DNA of 64,000 bases from Dastarcus helophoroides (taxonomy: Eukaryota; Arthropoda; Insecta; Coleoptera; Bothrideridae), in the NCBI GenBank assembly GCA_028583605.1, contig CM053327.1, forward strand, positions 22,493,629-22,557,628. Direction: 5' to 3'. The translations under genes and the position numbers were made by a program. The notes under the pieces were generated by a model. That model was not told the origin of the DNA. It worked only from the letters and a program-made list of their open reading frames with translations, and made no database searches. This document shows positions 1 through 13,299 of the stretch, piece by piece. Within the stretch, counting starts at the first letter, position 1. Each line of letters begins with the position of its first letter.

Positions 1-63
1 GCATGACCAACTTATTTTTTCTTATACAAATTAGTTAGAATTTCGAAGACGGGATAGGATTAT

Positions 64-1124
64 TTAAACGCCTTTTTCTCGGAAACGGTTACTTTTAGCG
101 ACTTTGAGAAAGAGTACCTTTTTTGTATAAAAAATGTTGCTTTTTACGATTATGGCACTTTTGTGTCGAAATATTGCAATACAAAAAAGTTACGGCAAAA
201 AATAATCGCGGGAAACCCCCTACACACCACGCTACTGCTTATTTAAAAAATATGTTACATGAGAATATGCCTAATCCAATTCTTTAACTGCTTGCCCAAT
301 TTCATGACTTTCCTACTAACCGTTAACTTTTTGTAGTAAAAAAACCACTTTAGGGGCGCAATCTTTAAATGGTCATATCTTCGTTAGGAGGCAATTTAAA
401 GAAAAAAATGTATTTCAACATTTTTCATATTTTAATGTGTAGAATATGCTCCTGAAGTAGCGGCCCGGACTTTTGTAACACCCTGTATTTAGCAATGCTA
501 TTTGTCAGTTCCTTATTTTCTCCGTAAGCGCAAGCTGTCTAAGTCAGAAAAGGGCAAAGCACACCGTACTGCGAGAGATTAGCATATGAAAAACGGGTTT
601 AATAATATTTCTTAATTTTGTACTATTTTATAACAATGCAGTTAGTAGTGGATAAATTAGAAATTTGCAAAACGAATTCTAATAAATGCAATAATTTTGT
701 TTAAACGCTTTTTTCTCGGAAACGGTTACTTTTAGCGACTTTGAGAAAGAGTACCTTTTTTGTATAAAAAATGTTGCTTTTTACGATTATGGCACTTTTG
801 TGTCGAAATATTGCAATACAAAAAAGTTACGGCAAAAAATAATCGCGGGCAACCCCCTACACACCCGCTACTGCTTATTTAAAAAATATGTTACATGAGA
901 ATATGCCTAATCCAATTCTTTAACTGCTTGCCCAATTTCATGACTTTGCTACTAACCGTTAACTTTTTGTAGTAGAAAAACCACTTTAGGGGCGCCATCT
1001 TTAAATGGTCATATCTCCGTTAGGAGGCAATTTAAAGAAAAAAATGTATTTCAACATTTTTCATATTTTAATGTGTAGAATATGCTCCTGAAGTAGCGGC
1101 CCGGACTTTTGTAACACCCTGTAT
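64..1124 (+). repeat. Two 425-bp direct repeats
   Basis: 64-488 and 701-1124 are about 98 percent identical, starting TTAAACGC.TTTTTCTCGG and ending CGGACTTTTGTAACACCCTG followed by TAT. They are offset by 637 bases with 212 unrelated bases between. The terminal ACACCCTGTAT motif recurs elsewhere in the window. They are probably two copies of one dispersed element or LTR-like repeats; no coding sequence is present. Confidence 0.85.
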
Positions 1125-3004
1125 ATCCCCAATAACACATTGCGCCGATAAAGTAATGCATAATTTTTAGAAACAAAGGAGGCGTATTTTATAAGAAATC
1201 TCTCGAACCTATCGATTTTGTTTTGTTCTTTCCATGTATTCAACTTTATATAGGGTGTTTTTAAATCTGTGCCCGAAATAAAATTTCATTATTTGAAATG
1301 GAACTTACAGAAAAATTTCGTATATTTGGATAGACCTTTTCTTTTCAAATATGACAATACTTATAAGATTTGACAATAACCCTTTAGTCAAAAGAAGAGA
1401 CTCCACAACTAATTTCACTAATTAGAAAGAACATTTGATCGGCAACACCATCTATTGCACATAAAATTAGAACATTAAAACAAATAAATTGATCTGTCAA
1501 TTCAAGCAATTTAATAGCTCTAATTTTGGACAGTTTTTCTGTTAAATTAAATCGCCAGATGAAGTCGCAGGTAACAGCTAGTACAAAAAATAGTCTTTAA
1601 AATGCGATTTGAAGCATCTATTTTTGTCTGCAAAAGTTGAATTCTCTCAAACTTATCGTGTCGTTATTTTCAGACCAAGTGACAATAACAAAACTACTCG
1701 CGCAAGCGTTGGTAGTTTTTTGTGACAATTGGTTTTCGAAAAATGCTTAGCAATCGGTTATCGAGGCATTTAAATTTTCTGTTATTGTTGCCGACGATAC
1801 AACCAAAATCAAGTTTAAAATATTGTGCGACTGATAGACAAGACCTGAAATGAAACATTTTATTATTTATCACCCTCAGGTGGAACAATATGCATTACGC
1901 ACTGGGGTCACATCCACCTACGTGCATCTGATTTTGATTTTGAGTTTATAGGTCAGCTTTAATAAGGAAGTACAAGGGTGGATCATATATAAATTAAAAT
2001 ACCTTTTTTACCCGTGTTATGTACGATATGTTGTAAGAAGGACTTTATGGAATATCCCACGCAACATTACATGTTTATTTTTTTTCCTTTTATCTTTGTT
2101 GAACATTCTATTACAAAAGATAAATCAACCATAATAGGATAGTATACGTAATATAATACAGAATACCTTTTTTAATTACTAAATTCAAGATAAAAATAAG
2201 ACCAATATTTTAAGCAAAGCAAGCCATGCAATTATATCGTAAATACCTGTTAAGATTTAGGGATTATAATTTTTCTTTGCCACCGCGGTCCGGGCGTTAA
2301 TTGTGTTTTAATCCGCATAAAACGGTAGAATTCACTAATGTTGCGGTACCCTCAACTTCCCTTAATTGTGTAGCCATGTATTCATGCATAATATGACATT
2401 ATTTAGGCCTGCGTTAATCACCACGCCTTGTAATAAATTGCGTTTATATACTACGCAAATATGACATGAGAAATATACCTCTGTCCTTCAGTGGGCGCCC
2501 TAAATGGTAAATGAGCAGAACTTTTGCAAAGTATCGCTGGATTTCAATTTACTTACTTTTCACACTAATTTAATGTAATCAATAATTGTCCCATTTCTCC
2601 TCGGAGGCTGTGGAATGAAAATACATTGACTGTTGCTTTGTAAACGTGTGTCATAAATGTGTTTTAATGTGTACGAAATAAAATTTTATTTTTTTAATGA
2701 AACACCCAGTGTATTCTTGCATTATTTTTTACAAATATGGCGATCAGGTTCTGTAATGGTAATGGCACAATTGCGATTTAAAGGCCGACTTCCCATGCTT
2801 ACCCGATTGCAGCCTTTAAAAATTGATCGAATTAATATTATGAAACAAAAAAATAAAACCTTTTTTTAGTTGGTTTTTTTTCCAATATTTCAAATATTTT
2901 CAAAAGCTACATTTTTTAAAATTTTAATCATTAAGCATAGAGCGAGAATTACAAATATTTTTTCATAGTCAGCATTTTTTTAAGTTTTTTTTTAACTTTA
3001 ATCC
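1125..3004. other. Intronic/intergenic, no gene
   Basis: AT-rich sequence with short chance ORFs only. An inverted ATAGGGTGT (1250-1258) faces the ACACCCTGTAT end of the preceding repeat. Nothing else recognisable. Confidence 0.5.
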
Positions 3005-3353
3005 AGTCGCAAAGGGCAACTCCATTATGCCTTCAAAACACTGCGAGTAGGATACGGAAACAAGGTTAAATGAACCGCCTTCCTAAACAAGGATAGGTTG
3101 TAATTTTTGGGGAAAATTCCTTTCGGTAACGAGTTCCATAGCTTGGAAGTTCTATAGAAAAAAGAATCTTCGTAGACAGAAGACCTCACCGTGTCAAGCT
3201 GGACTGCACAGGAATTTGCTGTCTCCGATTGTCTTGTATGCTTCAAAAATCTTGCTCTTGGGGGGCTCAATCTTATTAGTTCTTACGAGCATCTCCCAGG
3301 GTACTACTTGTACAAAAGAGACAAGTCACCAACCATTCGCATGTGCTCTTTAT
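3005..3353 (-). mobile_element. CR1/Jockey-like LINE, 3' fragment
   Basis: Read on the minus strand it encodes RARFLKHTRQSETANSCAVQ...LDTVRSSVYEDSFF then RTSKLWNSLPKGIFPKNYNL..FRKAVHLTLF. The RTSKLWNSLP..FP..YNL..F motif is the usual C-terminus of CR1/Jockey-type reverse transcriptase proteins. The element's 3' end (GGCATAATGG...GCCCTTTGCGA in sense) lies at about 3005. It is severely 5' truncated. Confidence 0.85.
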
Positions 3354-3479
3354 AACAAAAATTAACATTAAAAAATTATTTAACTTAATGCAAGTAATAA
3401 ATTTGAAAATGTTCGTTACAATTAAATATTGATTTAAGAAATAGCAGCAACAATTACATGGGTTTTAGCTTTAAGAAAA

Positions 3480-4020
3480 TAATTACAAATTTCAAGTTTA
3501 AACTTGACATTATAAAAAGAATATTAAGGAGTGTAAATAAAACGTTAGAAATTTTGCAATTTTGACTTTTTTTATTATTAGATATTTTTATTTTAGGATT
3601 CGAAATTTTAACCTTTTATCTAAATAAAAATTTTGACTTTCGTCTTGAACCTCCAAAATTAATATCTATAATTTGAACTGGAAATTTGTATTTTTTTCTC
3701 AATATTTTGAATTTAAAATTGAATATTCTAATTTAACCGCGAGAGTTAAAAGTTAAAGTTTCTTGAAATTTCGACGAAGTTAAAAAAAAAAAGAATATAA
3801 AATTTTAGCCTGAGATTCTGAATCGGTTAAACTTTTGTCAAAAATCTAATTTTCTAAAACAACAAAAATTTATTGGAACTTAAAATTTCTACTTTTTTTA
3901 TGATTTTTTCTTTTTTTCTTTTGACTTCAATCCAAAAGAGAGATTTTCTATTTTTCTTAAAATGTTAAGTTAAAATTAAAAAATTAAGACAAATTCCAGG
4001 TTTAACTTTAAATTCTCAAA
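3480..4020. repeat. AAATTTCGA-type AT-rich block 1
   Basis: Degenerate repetition of AAAATTTTGAATTT / TCGAAATTTT-like words with a loose period near 18-22 bases. It is the same sequence type as the blocks at 10.6, 13.3, 34.1 and 55.7 kb. No ORF. Confidence 0.5.
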
Positions 4021-7000
4021 AGAAGTCAAGACTAAAAAAAAAGTCCAAATTTCTAAGATTTCTTTTCAAACAGCTTTTCCATTTGCACAATAGACGACAC
4101 GCATCACTGATGTATATAGGTCCTTTATCAGACAATATATTAACATTTAAACTTGAAAAATGTGACGATAAAAAGATGCCTAAAAAAAAAGCTTGCAGTA
4201 AATATAGATAGGACGAAACGTTATTGGTTACCGATAAAATCACGAAGAGCACTTAAAAACAACTTCGTGAATAACTTGCCTGTCGAATAGAAGGGTAATT
4301 AAAAAGCTGGTTGATGAATTTTGACAGAAGAATAGACCTAGAAAAAAAGAAATTTTTTCTATTTTTATAAGTGCATAGTTTCATAGTCAAAGATAGCAGG
4401 TTAGAATATATAATGTGTATTCATCTGGCTTTTTTGGTAGGAAATTGTAAGCTAAATGCTTAACCATTAGATTAGAGCATTGTTTAAAAATGTTAAATAT
4501 TCTATAGTGTAATTTTGGTTACGAATCTATTAATAAAAAAAATTTATAATATTCGAAGTCTTATTACAGCTATAAATGTATTAGTATCTGCTGCTGCATT
4601 TTTTAAAAACCGATAATAGATCCAAAAATCCAATGATTTTTCAGCAATGTGAAATATCTCTGGAGCAATACGCAATGGCAGCAATGATTTGAAAAAAACT
4701 ATCCGCTTAAGAGAAATTTTACTGTATGTATATTTTATTTAAAGTTTGCAGGTCATTTATCTGTATAAATTTGATAACGTATTTTTAATGCACACAAATA
4801 TATAACATCTTTAACACAATAACATTCACATTAGTTAATAATGTGTACACCAAAGTGTATTTTTTTATGACAAAATCAATACTGAGCAAATAAAAGCAAT
4901 AAACGTAATGAAAGTAAAAATATAGGTTTACCGTAATTTGGAAGTCGTGTTTTGGAAGTATAAAATTGAATCAACGTAATTGACACTGTATTCTGACTTC
5001 TCCCTTTATGGTCACCATCGATTTTCAATTTGACATTGAAGGAAGCGGAAAGGTATAATTTATTCAACAGACCTAGCATACACTTTTTAAAGCACACAAA
5101 CATAATGTTCATTAAGACGAAACAAAAGTTAAAAACAACAAATTATCTAAATTTCAAATATTCCAATAAGTACAAAAACTTTAAGTCTGAATTCGAACAC
5201 ATGTCCATGTTAAAATAAAATGAAAACTTCGAAGTTTAACAAGAGTATGGCACAACGAATGATAAAGAAGATTTTTGCTGCTAGCTTGCCGAACTGAAAT
5301 CCGAATTTGCATCCCAAATTAGTATTTTAAAATTCAAATTTATACGAGATGATAAAGTGGATAGAGATTTACTAATTTTTATTGCTGCAGTAATTTCGCA
5401 ACTTATAAATCATACTTATATTTAGCAGGGCGCTAGTCGGACCAAAATATGCATAATAAATAATCGATTGAGTATTTATTTCAAATAAATACCAGCATAA
5501 AAATTTTTCAGCAAATGCTGTTTCCAGAAATATTAAAATAAAGGAATTAGGAAATTGCTGCCTTAGCAAACAACCCATTTAATTGTTCTCGACATAGTGC
5601 TATCAATGACTTATTAACCTAAATTACCCAAGTTGTTCGCAGCTGTGTCCCAGTCCCAGGTGTGGCCTTAACTAATTGGAAACTTCTGAAAGCAGTTTAC
5701 TGATATTGGGATATTAGGAGATTTAAGTAATATTTTAATATTAATAAGAGGAAATACAAAATATATCAATTTTAAAAACAAGGAAACGAAGCAACAAAAT
5801 TATAAAATGAAAACGTTGCACTGTTACCTAAATAATTTTGTAAGGATAGTAATAATATACTATCTCTGAACGATATTTGATTTATGTATAGAAAAAACAA
5901 CATATTTTTTAGTAGTTTAAAAGTAAAATCCTACATAACCTATAAAATATATAGGAACTAAAGGATATGATTTTCGAATAGCATCCTTAAAAGCTTATTT
6001 ATTAATATTAACCTAAAATAATTACAAATATAAGGAAATTACTTACCGAACTTCACCTCTCTTACTTGATCTGATATTTCTGCAGATGGCTAGTTTTAAA
6101 TTTTCTCTAACATTTAACGCACACACAGCTTATATCCAATTACTTGAATGACGTGACAAGTATTTTCTCCCAAGCCATCAATAGATTTGGGATAGTTTTC
6201 GTTTCACCTTATATTGAAAGACGTTCCTTAAAAAAAATCTAACCACACGATGTAATATAAACTTACCGCTCAATTTCCAGTTCGAGTGACTACATGAACC
6301 AAACACTATGTTTTCAATAAACCACCAATTCACCATCGTACTCTTCAAAGAAGAACAGTCTTGATTAGACAAAACATACATGCAGTGTTTATTCATGGAA
6401 CTCTGAAGGATTTTGGGACCTTAAATCTAACAATTTTGTCTATTATCATCAACTCCAAGATTGATGAAGACTAGCGATTATTTCTTGCAAAATTCTGCAT
6501 CTTGCTCAATGTGCTATAATATCCCAACCAGTAAACTCACAGCGATGTCGAGAATCTAAAGTTTTTAACTGATAGGTTACATTTGTAAGCTATTGGGCAA
6601 AATCGTTTGTTAATGTATCATTTGTCCATGATGTTCTTAGTAGCCATAATGCATTTTTTTACATTACGTGGTAAATTGCCGTTTTTGTATAAACATCTGA
6701 ATAACTCGAAAAATATTAGAAATCCTAAAAAACTTTTTTTCCACAACATACCCTGTATTTTTTATAAAGAATCAAAAAATGCAATAAAAATAGAGGTTGC
6801 TATTTACAAAAAGGAAGTTGGAGCCCGTACAAGGAAAATGGAACACCCTTTTACTCCACCATATTTTGGTTTTGTAGAGCTTGAAGAAAGAGAGGAAGCT
6901 GCCCTTTAAATATTTTTCGTCGCTACTGGGATATCTTACTATTCTGTATTAAGTGACACCCTTATATCATTGGCGAAATAACAAACGTGTTAAATCTGAC

Positions 7001-7758
7001 ACGTCAAATTTATTTTAAAAATGTCGTCACCCAAGAACAATAATAAATGCTGATATTTAGTAATTTGAAATGAATGCTGAAAAGTAGCTAGAAACTGTAC
7101 ATTTACAGAATGTTGGGTTTTCCGAACTATATTAACATAATTATATGGCCAATATAACATGTCTTATTGGGTAGGGTAACCACCCCCTCAATCTTCAGGT
7201 TGTAGGTATCGAGAGCTATTGCCTTTTTTTGTTTTGTCTAGTCTTCGGACAATCAATTCATTTTATTTCATTCATAACTAAAGTAAGACTTTACACAGTG
7301 AGTTTACTTGAGAGTAAGACGCGTACTACCAAGCAAAACATTTTTATCTACGATCGCTGTACCTGATCATATGGGAAGCACAATATGATGAAGAATATTT
7401 TTTGTGAAACGCATGTGACGTAAGATAGATTTATGTTAGGAATAATTCTGCAAAAAAGTAGAATTTTATATGTTGAGTCTGACGATGAACTTTCTGCTTT
7501 TCTGCGAAAATTTAACTCTAAACTATAAGACCAATTTCGTAGTTTGCACTTTTAGTTTTACTAAAAACAATTAATCCTACAGAGCTTTCCTTCCACATCG
7601 GGCCTTTATGTGGTGGGTACACAGTAAGTGGCAGTACTTCTGCAAAAATACCATCAACTAGAGTGCAATAGGTTCCTTAAAATTTATTTTTTTCCATTCT
7701 CACTTAGATTTTTTCCTTCCTAGTTGTTGGAGCTATCACATTATCGGATGGGTAGTAT
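4021..7758. other. Intronic/intergenic, no gene
   Basis: AT-rich, no supported gene. The 100-codon ORF at 6607-6909 has no family signature and overlaps transposon-like text (GAATAACTCGAAAA, then ACCCTGTATT at 6749), so it is probably repeat-derived. Confidence 0.45.
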
Positions 7759-7799
7759 CTCTCTGAAGATGATAGCTTGACTATCGATACGCATTAGAG
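7759..7799 (+). ncRNA. Hammerhead-like motif A
   Basis: Stem I is CTCT/AGAG (7759-7762 and 7796-7799). The box CTGAAGA is at 7763-7769. Stem II is a perfect five-base-pair GATAG/CTATC hairpin (7771-7785) after one unpaired T. GAT replaces GAA at 7786-7788. ACGCAT at 7789-7794 looks like a mutated ACGCGT palindrome. It is the homologue of the 57009-57049 motif; each copy keeps parts the other has lost. Confidence 0.4.
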
Positions 7800-10619
7800 C
7801 AAGTGTTGTGTTTTTTAATTTGTCTTGGTTTCAGGGAACAAGATTTGTAGATCAATTTTTGAAGATAACCAATGCCTGCTCCACAAAAGAATATGAGAAC
7901 TTACAAAAATTCTGTCAGAATATTTCTGTAATAAAACAGAGACATCATGGCCCTTGGAATGGAACAATGATGACTCCGCGGAGGGGAATATAGATTTTTG
8001 TTTGAGTTACTGTCCTTCCTCTCTACTAGGGTCCGTAATTACTTAATTTACCTATAATTCTTTTAATGTTATATGGTTCGGGCTTTTCCCCGATCTTTTA
8101 CTTTCATTTCCACTTCCCACTCGCAGGACTCCAAGGGCATAATAGAGTTAACTTTTGCGAATTACATTAAAAAGTAGTGCTTTTTATTTCTAAGATTTCA
8201 CCTCTTACGTTACGTCTTACTCTTGAACTATGACTCTCATTCCATACTTTCTGCAGATGTGTATTGTCTTAGGTGTGTGTTGATATACTCAGTTACGGTT
8301 TTTTTTTGTTCTTGAATTGAAAAAGCTTCCTACGATGGCCCGCTAAAAAATTTCAATAATTCCGCACTGCCCCTAGACGTGGAAGTTTTCGTAATCATAC
8401 GCCAATAGTAATTATTAAAAAAGTAAAATTAAAGAAATAACTTCGATATACGAATTAATCTTGCTGAAGAAAGAGAGTGCAATGAGTTTCATTATTCATG
8501 AAAGTTCTCGAATACAAACTATTGGTATATGAAATTTCATCAAGAGATTGAATTCACCCAAACTGCTTCACATAGATATTTGATTGACGAAATCCCTAAT
8601 ATTTACGTGAGATCTAGCCCTCAGCGTGTGAAGTATATGCGGTATATTAACTAATTGTTTTCATTCTGCGTTTTTCTAAAATGAAACAATGTGGCAATTT
8701 TTCTATATTTTTGTTAAAATGTTGACATTTACATTGAACACCGATTGTCAGAATTTTATTGATTTATCTTTCAGTAGTCAAATATACATATTTACAAATA
8801 ACAATAAATTCAATTCAAAATTAACATATCAAGAAATAATTGAAATTTGTTTAATTCTTATTAGATATAACGCATCAACCATTTGTAGACTTTTAAACTA
8901 ATCATCGATAAACAAATTTGTTTTTAAAACATTCATTTCGCTCTGCTGCGAAAAAATATTCCCAAACTATCTGCTATTTAAGCTCAATTCTGATGGTTAA
9001 CGTGAACTGTTGGAAACAACAATTTCTCTAGCTGATTTGTTGTTTTGCTGACAAATTCATTCACCTTCGATATTTGTCTATTTAACTTAGGAAAGCATGA
9101 CTGGAATATAATTGGGATTTGCCAAATAAATTCTGTTCAAGACAATTTCAAATTAATCATCACATAATGTCTAGCAAGTCCACAAAAACCATCTTTTTGT
9201 AACAAACAGCTAATGAATCGGTTCAGCTTTGAATGTATCCTTTGGAATATTTTTTGCTATTAACTTAATATGATGATTAGCAGATTTAGCTTTGATTAAA
9301 ATATTTCATTTCATTTTAGTAAAAAATCCGAAATTTCGATATTTATAGTACAAATGAGCAAAATTATTCTAAAGCAAAATAGCCTGTCTGTGATTTACAC
9401 CCAATCCCAATGAATCAATACATCACTCTCTGGAATTAATTCAAATCCGGGAAAGGTAATCTCTGTAATAAATGTTTATCTCTTATCAGATAGTTTTAAT
9501 ACATCCATCATGTTATCGTTTTCAGAAAATGTAGACGTATTTATTACATGATTAATGGAAATCGGAGGAAGCATTACCTAGAGTTAACAGCTTCATTGCA
9601 CTATTATATTACCATCACTTCTACCAAACTAGGGTATTTGATATTTAGGTCAAAAGCTTAGTTAGCCAGGGGATATCGAAGCTGAATATTATCGCTTACA
9701 GGGCATGAGAAATTATTTACACTCAAAGCAGAGCTCATCGTGCACATATGATAATAGTTAGCCATCTAGGCCTCCAGTTTATACGAAAACAGCATCTATA
9801 AATGATTATAAAGTGTCATGTACTCCTGAAAAAAAATTATAAGAAAATATATTAAGCATTTCTTTAACAAGCATACATAGTTAATTTTAGCCATATTCAA
9901 CACAATATGTATTATTAAAAACGCGTTGTGAAAGCATTCAAAATAAAAATGTTTCTGTTGAAACGGTCGCGCTGGAAGGAAAACCAAAGTTTAAAACAGA
10001 AGAGCACACCCGTGATTTTCTGAAATAAATTATGATTTTTATTTCACTATTTTTGGGGTTTCGCCTCCGACATGTTACCATGTTATAGCGTTTCTCGAGT
10101 GAAAAGTCGCAACCCTCGGGAGGTGATGATCAGATTTAACGTGGATCGCAATCTATCCAAAACATGTTAGAATTTTGTTTATTATTATGAAGGGTTACAT
10201 GTGACCTGAATATTGTATATTAATGGTTGATAGCAACCTAACTAATTGTAAATTGCATGACATAATTAATCATTTTGCTTTTTTATCGAGGTTGCGAAAT
10301 GTTTTTTAGCTTTTTGGGAGACTCGTCACAAACAAAAAGTTGAGAAACGATGTCATACTGAATTATTGTGGTCTTTTGCTTTACCAACTCTCTCAATTTT
10401 CGTGCTAGTTCCACCTCAGACAAGTTTCGTCTCTGGTATGCTGATATCTTTCTGTCTTGAATTTTAGTTTCGTATTTTTGCAATCGGGACCGAACTAGTG
10501 AACAAATTAAGTAGTTCCTAAAAACAGTCCACTGCGGAAGCATGTTTAATTAACACTCAGTCAGTCTAACTGTGTACTAATTGTTATGTGTTCTCCATGG
10601 AAGCTAGAGAAATACATCC
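7800..10619. other. Intronic/intergenic, PLE-tail-like remnants then plain AT-rich sequence
   Basis: 7800-8110 continues the dispersed repeat that carries hammerhead-like motif A (shared GTTGTGTT.TTTAAT and AGGGA.AAG..TTGTA with 57055-57100). Near 8325-8345, AAGCTTCCTACGATGGCCCG resembles the PLE tail at 40608-40630. The rest shows no gene or clear repeat. Confidence 0.35.
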
Positions 10620-11930
10620 CATTTAAATGTCTAGTTTAAAGTCAAAATTGTAGAAAAAACATTGAGCAATTTTGGAATTTTTGAAAATTGATGTTTCTAG
10701 AAATTTTAAAGTTTCGGGAGAAAGCTCAAAAAAAAATTAAATATTCAAGTCCAAAGGTCAATTTTTTGTGAATAAAAGAAGATGTTGGCAATTTTTTAAA
10801 AATAACTTTCAAGTTTCTTTACGAAATTTTAAGAGTTTTTTTTAATTCTCCAGTTTAACTTTGAAAGTTTGCTTTTTTATAGCGGTAAAATTCAGAATTG
10901 AAGAAAGGCAAAAGCTCTAGAAATTATGTTCATTTCGAGTGAGTCAAAACTTTTCGAACAAGGTCACAATTTTTTGAAAAAACTTAAATTTTGAACTTTA
11001 AGTCAAAATTGTACAGAAAAAATCTAAGAAATATCAAAACTTTGAAATAGTTAAATGTACAACTAACAACAAGTTTGTCAAAATTTCAACTTTTTCTAGA
11101 ATTTTTTAAGTGAAATTAAAAGTTTCAAGTTTACGGGACCCATCCTAAGATAGAGCGAAGCTTGCGATCAGGCTAGGCGCTACGGTGGCACAGAGAAGAC
11201 GTCAAAATGATCAATATTGTGTATAGGACGGAAATAGAAAATGAATGGTGCAAGAGAAAATTAAATTTGATGAAGAAAGGGAGGTATTTTTTAGTTGTCA
11301 GAAGTATTTATATGACATGGTATTGTATTTTATAACATTGATTAATATATTGAAGACGTTTTTAATTGTCAAAAATATTCGGTGTGGACGAATAGGTGAT
11401 ATTCATTGGAATAAGTTTGATAAATTGAAGACCTTTTTTTAGTCTTCAAAATGTTTTGCGGCGAAATAGAGTTGATGTTTTGTAGAAGACATGGTTTACT
11501 TTTTGGTCGTCGAAAATTATTTAAAAATTTGTTTCTTGTTGGGAGTATACCCAACTTACTCTATAGGAAGGTGCCAAAATTGACAATCTCGTTCTGTACT
11601 TGATGGTCTAGAGCCGCCGCTGCAAGATTGTTTCCAATGTGTCAGTGTTTTCTAGAAATCCTGAGTTCAGAAAAGAAATTTTAATTTTTCAACAAAGAAA
11701 ATCTCAAACTTAAAAATAAAAATGTCAGAAAAATCATAAATATAAGTCAAAGAGAAATCTTTAAATGAAGAATTAAATGTCGAATTCATTGCGAAAATTT
11801 TTAATTTTTTCTTTCCATTTGAAGCTCTTTTTCAAAATCCCATGTTTAAATGATAATTTGAAAATTGTGATTGTTTTTTAAATTCAAATTTTCATACTTT
11901 GACCCAGACTTTTCGGTTACAATCTAATTT
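10620..11930. repeat. AAATTTCGA-type AT-rich block 2 (interrupted)
   Basis: 10620-11120 and 11650-11930 show the degenerate AAATTTTGA/GTCAAAATT repetition. A less repetitive island (11120-11640), including GGTGGCACAGAGAAGACGTC, lies between them. No gene seen. Confidence 0.45.
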
Positions 11931-13299
11931 TTTTTCTAACATTTTGGCTTCAGAATCGAAGTTATGGCGCGAAATGAATTTGCAAACTAAACTACGATAC
12001 CCCTTAATTTTAAGTGAATATACAATATTACAATCAAAACTAACCTGAATTTCAATGTCATTTAAGGCATGGGACCCTGAAATCTGAAAAAAAAACATTT
12101 TTATTTTTTCCTTGTGAGCTTTCCCTTTTATAAAAATAATACACTACTGCCATGTATCGGTCTTCGTAAAAAAATAAAAATTTCCTACAATAATGTCTTA
12201 CAATTAGACTAACTACTAATTTTGTTATAGGCATTTTACTTCATAATTTTGTAATCTTCGGATAAAAATTATTATTAATTTATATATAATTAATTACATT
12301 TTAATTTTGGTAAAGATTTTTTTGCTTTTTAAATCAAAGTAATTGTTTAATTAAAACTGCTTTTCTAGAAAACAATGAAAAAGCTTGCATATAAAAATAT
12401 CTATTTATAAGGTCGAACATGGTAGCCCCTAATTTATTTGTTGTTTAAAAGTTAATGGCTCTTGAATTGTAAACTAATGTTTTGCATTGTTATACATTTT
12501 AATATGAAAACCACTCGGCGGAGTGGATCTTCAACTAAACATTTTAGAAGTTTTGGATGATTTTGAAAATGAAATTTTACGTTGTTGAGAATGAGATGCA
12601 TAAAAGCCGAGCGAAAGAACTTTTATTTCAACAAACTTAAAAGAGGAGGCAACTAGGTCCCAGCTTTTTAATTAAACACTGTTCATCTAATCGTAAAACA
12701 AAAAGTTTTATTTTTGACCCTTGAAACCACTCGTCTTTTTTAATCGCACTGGAATTATTCTGACCCTTCTCTTCTACAAATTCGGCACTTTTCTTGTCTC
12801 AAATTATCATATATTTACATTTTTTAATTGTGTTTTATTATTCTGTCAGGGAAATTGAATTTTTTATGGCCTTCATACACTAACATAACTAAAATATATT
12901 TTCTAATGTGTACCCAGTAAATTAAATTTGCACGCATTTATTAAGCGAGCTTCTCGTATAAAGTCAATAGACATCAAAGTGTTTCCTTTTTATACAGTAA
13001 TGACTCACTAAATCTTTTATGTGAAAATTTCCCGATAACGGCTGTATTTTCTTTGACACTAAAGCTAAACCCGGTCGATATTATCTTGAGTTATTAGAGG
13101 GGGACTCGACGTAATAATGCAACTTTCTAGAAGAGACCGCTCATCATATTCCTTATTACTTCCTTTTCCACCGTTTCAAGTTTAAAGAGCCCGTTTGTCA
13201 AGCAAAATGTTAAAATGTGCCTTTAGTACAGCCATATTTATATAAAATTATCCATTCCATTTGTCACCCTTGACATTAATGTTGTTTGTTCAAAAATAT

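Noticed and set aside
6607..6909. 100-codon plus-strand ORF
   Set aside because: No recognisable domain, and it overlaps transposon-like end motifs (ACCCTGTATT). Composition looks like chance in AT-rich DNA.
8310..8400. Possible second copy of the PLE tail (CCTACGATGGCCCG)
   Set aside because: Similarity covers about 20-30 bases with gaps, and the hammerhead boxes are lost; too weak to annotate as an element.
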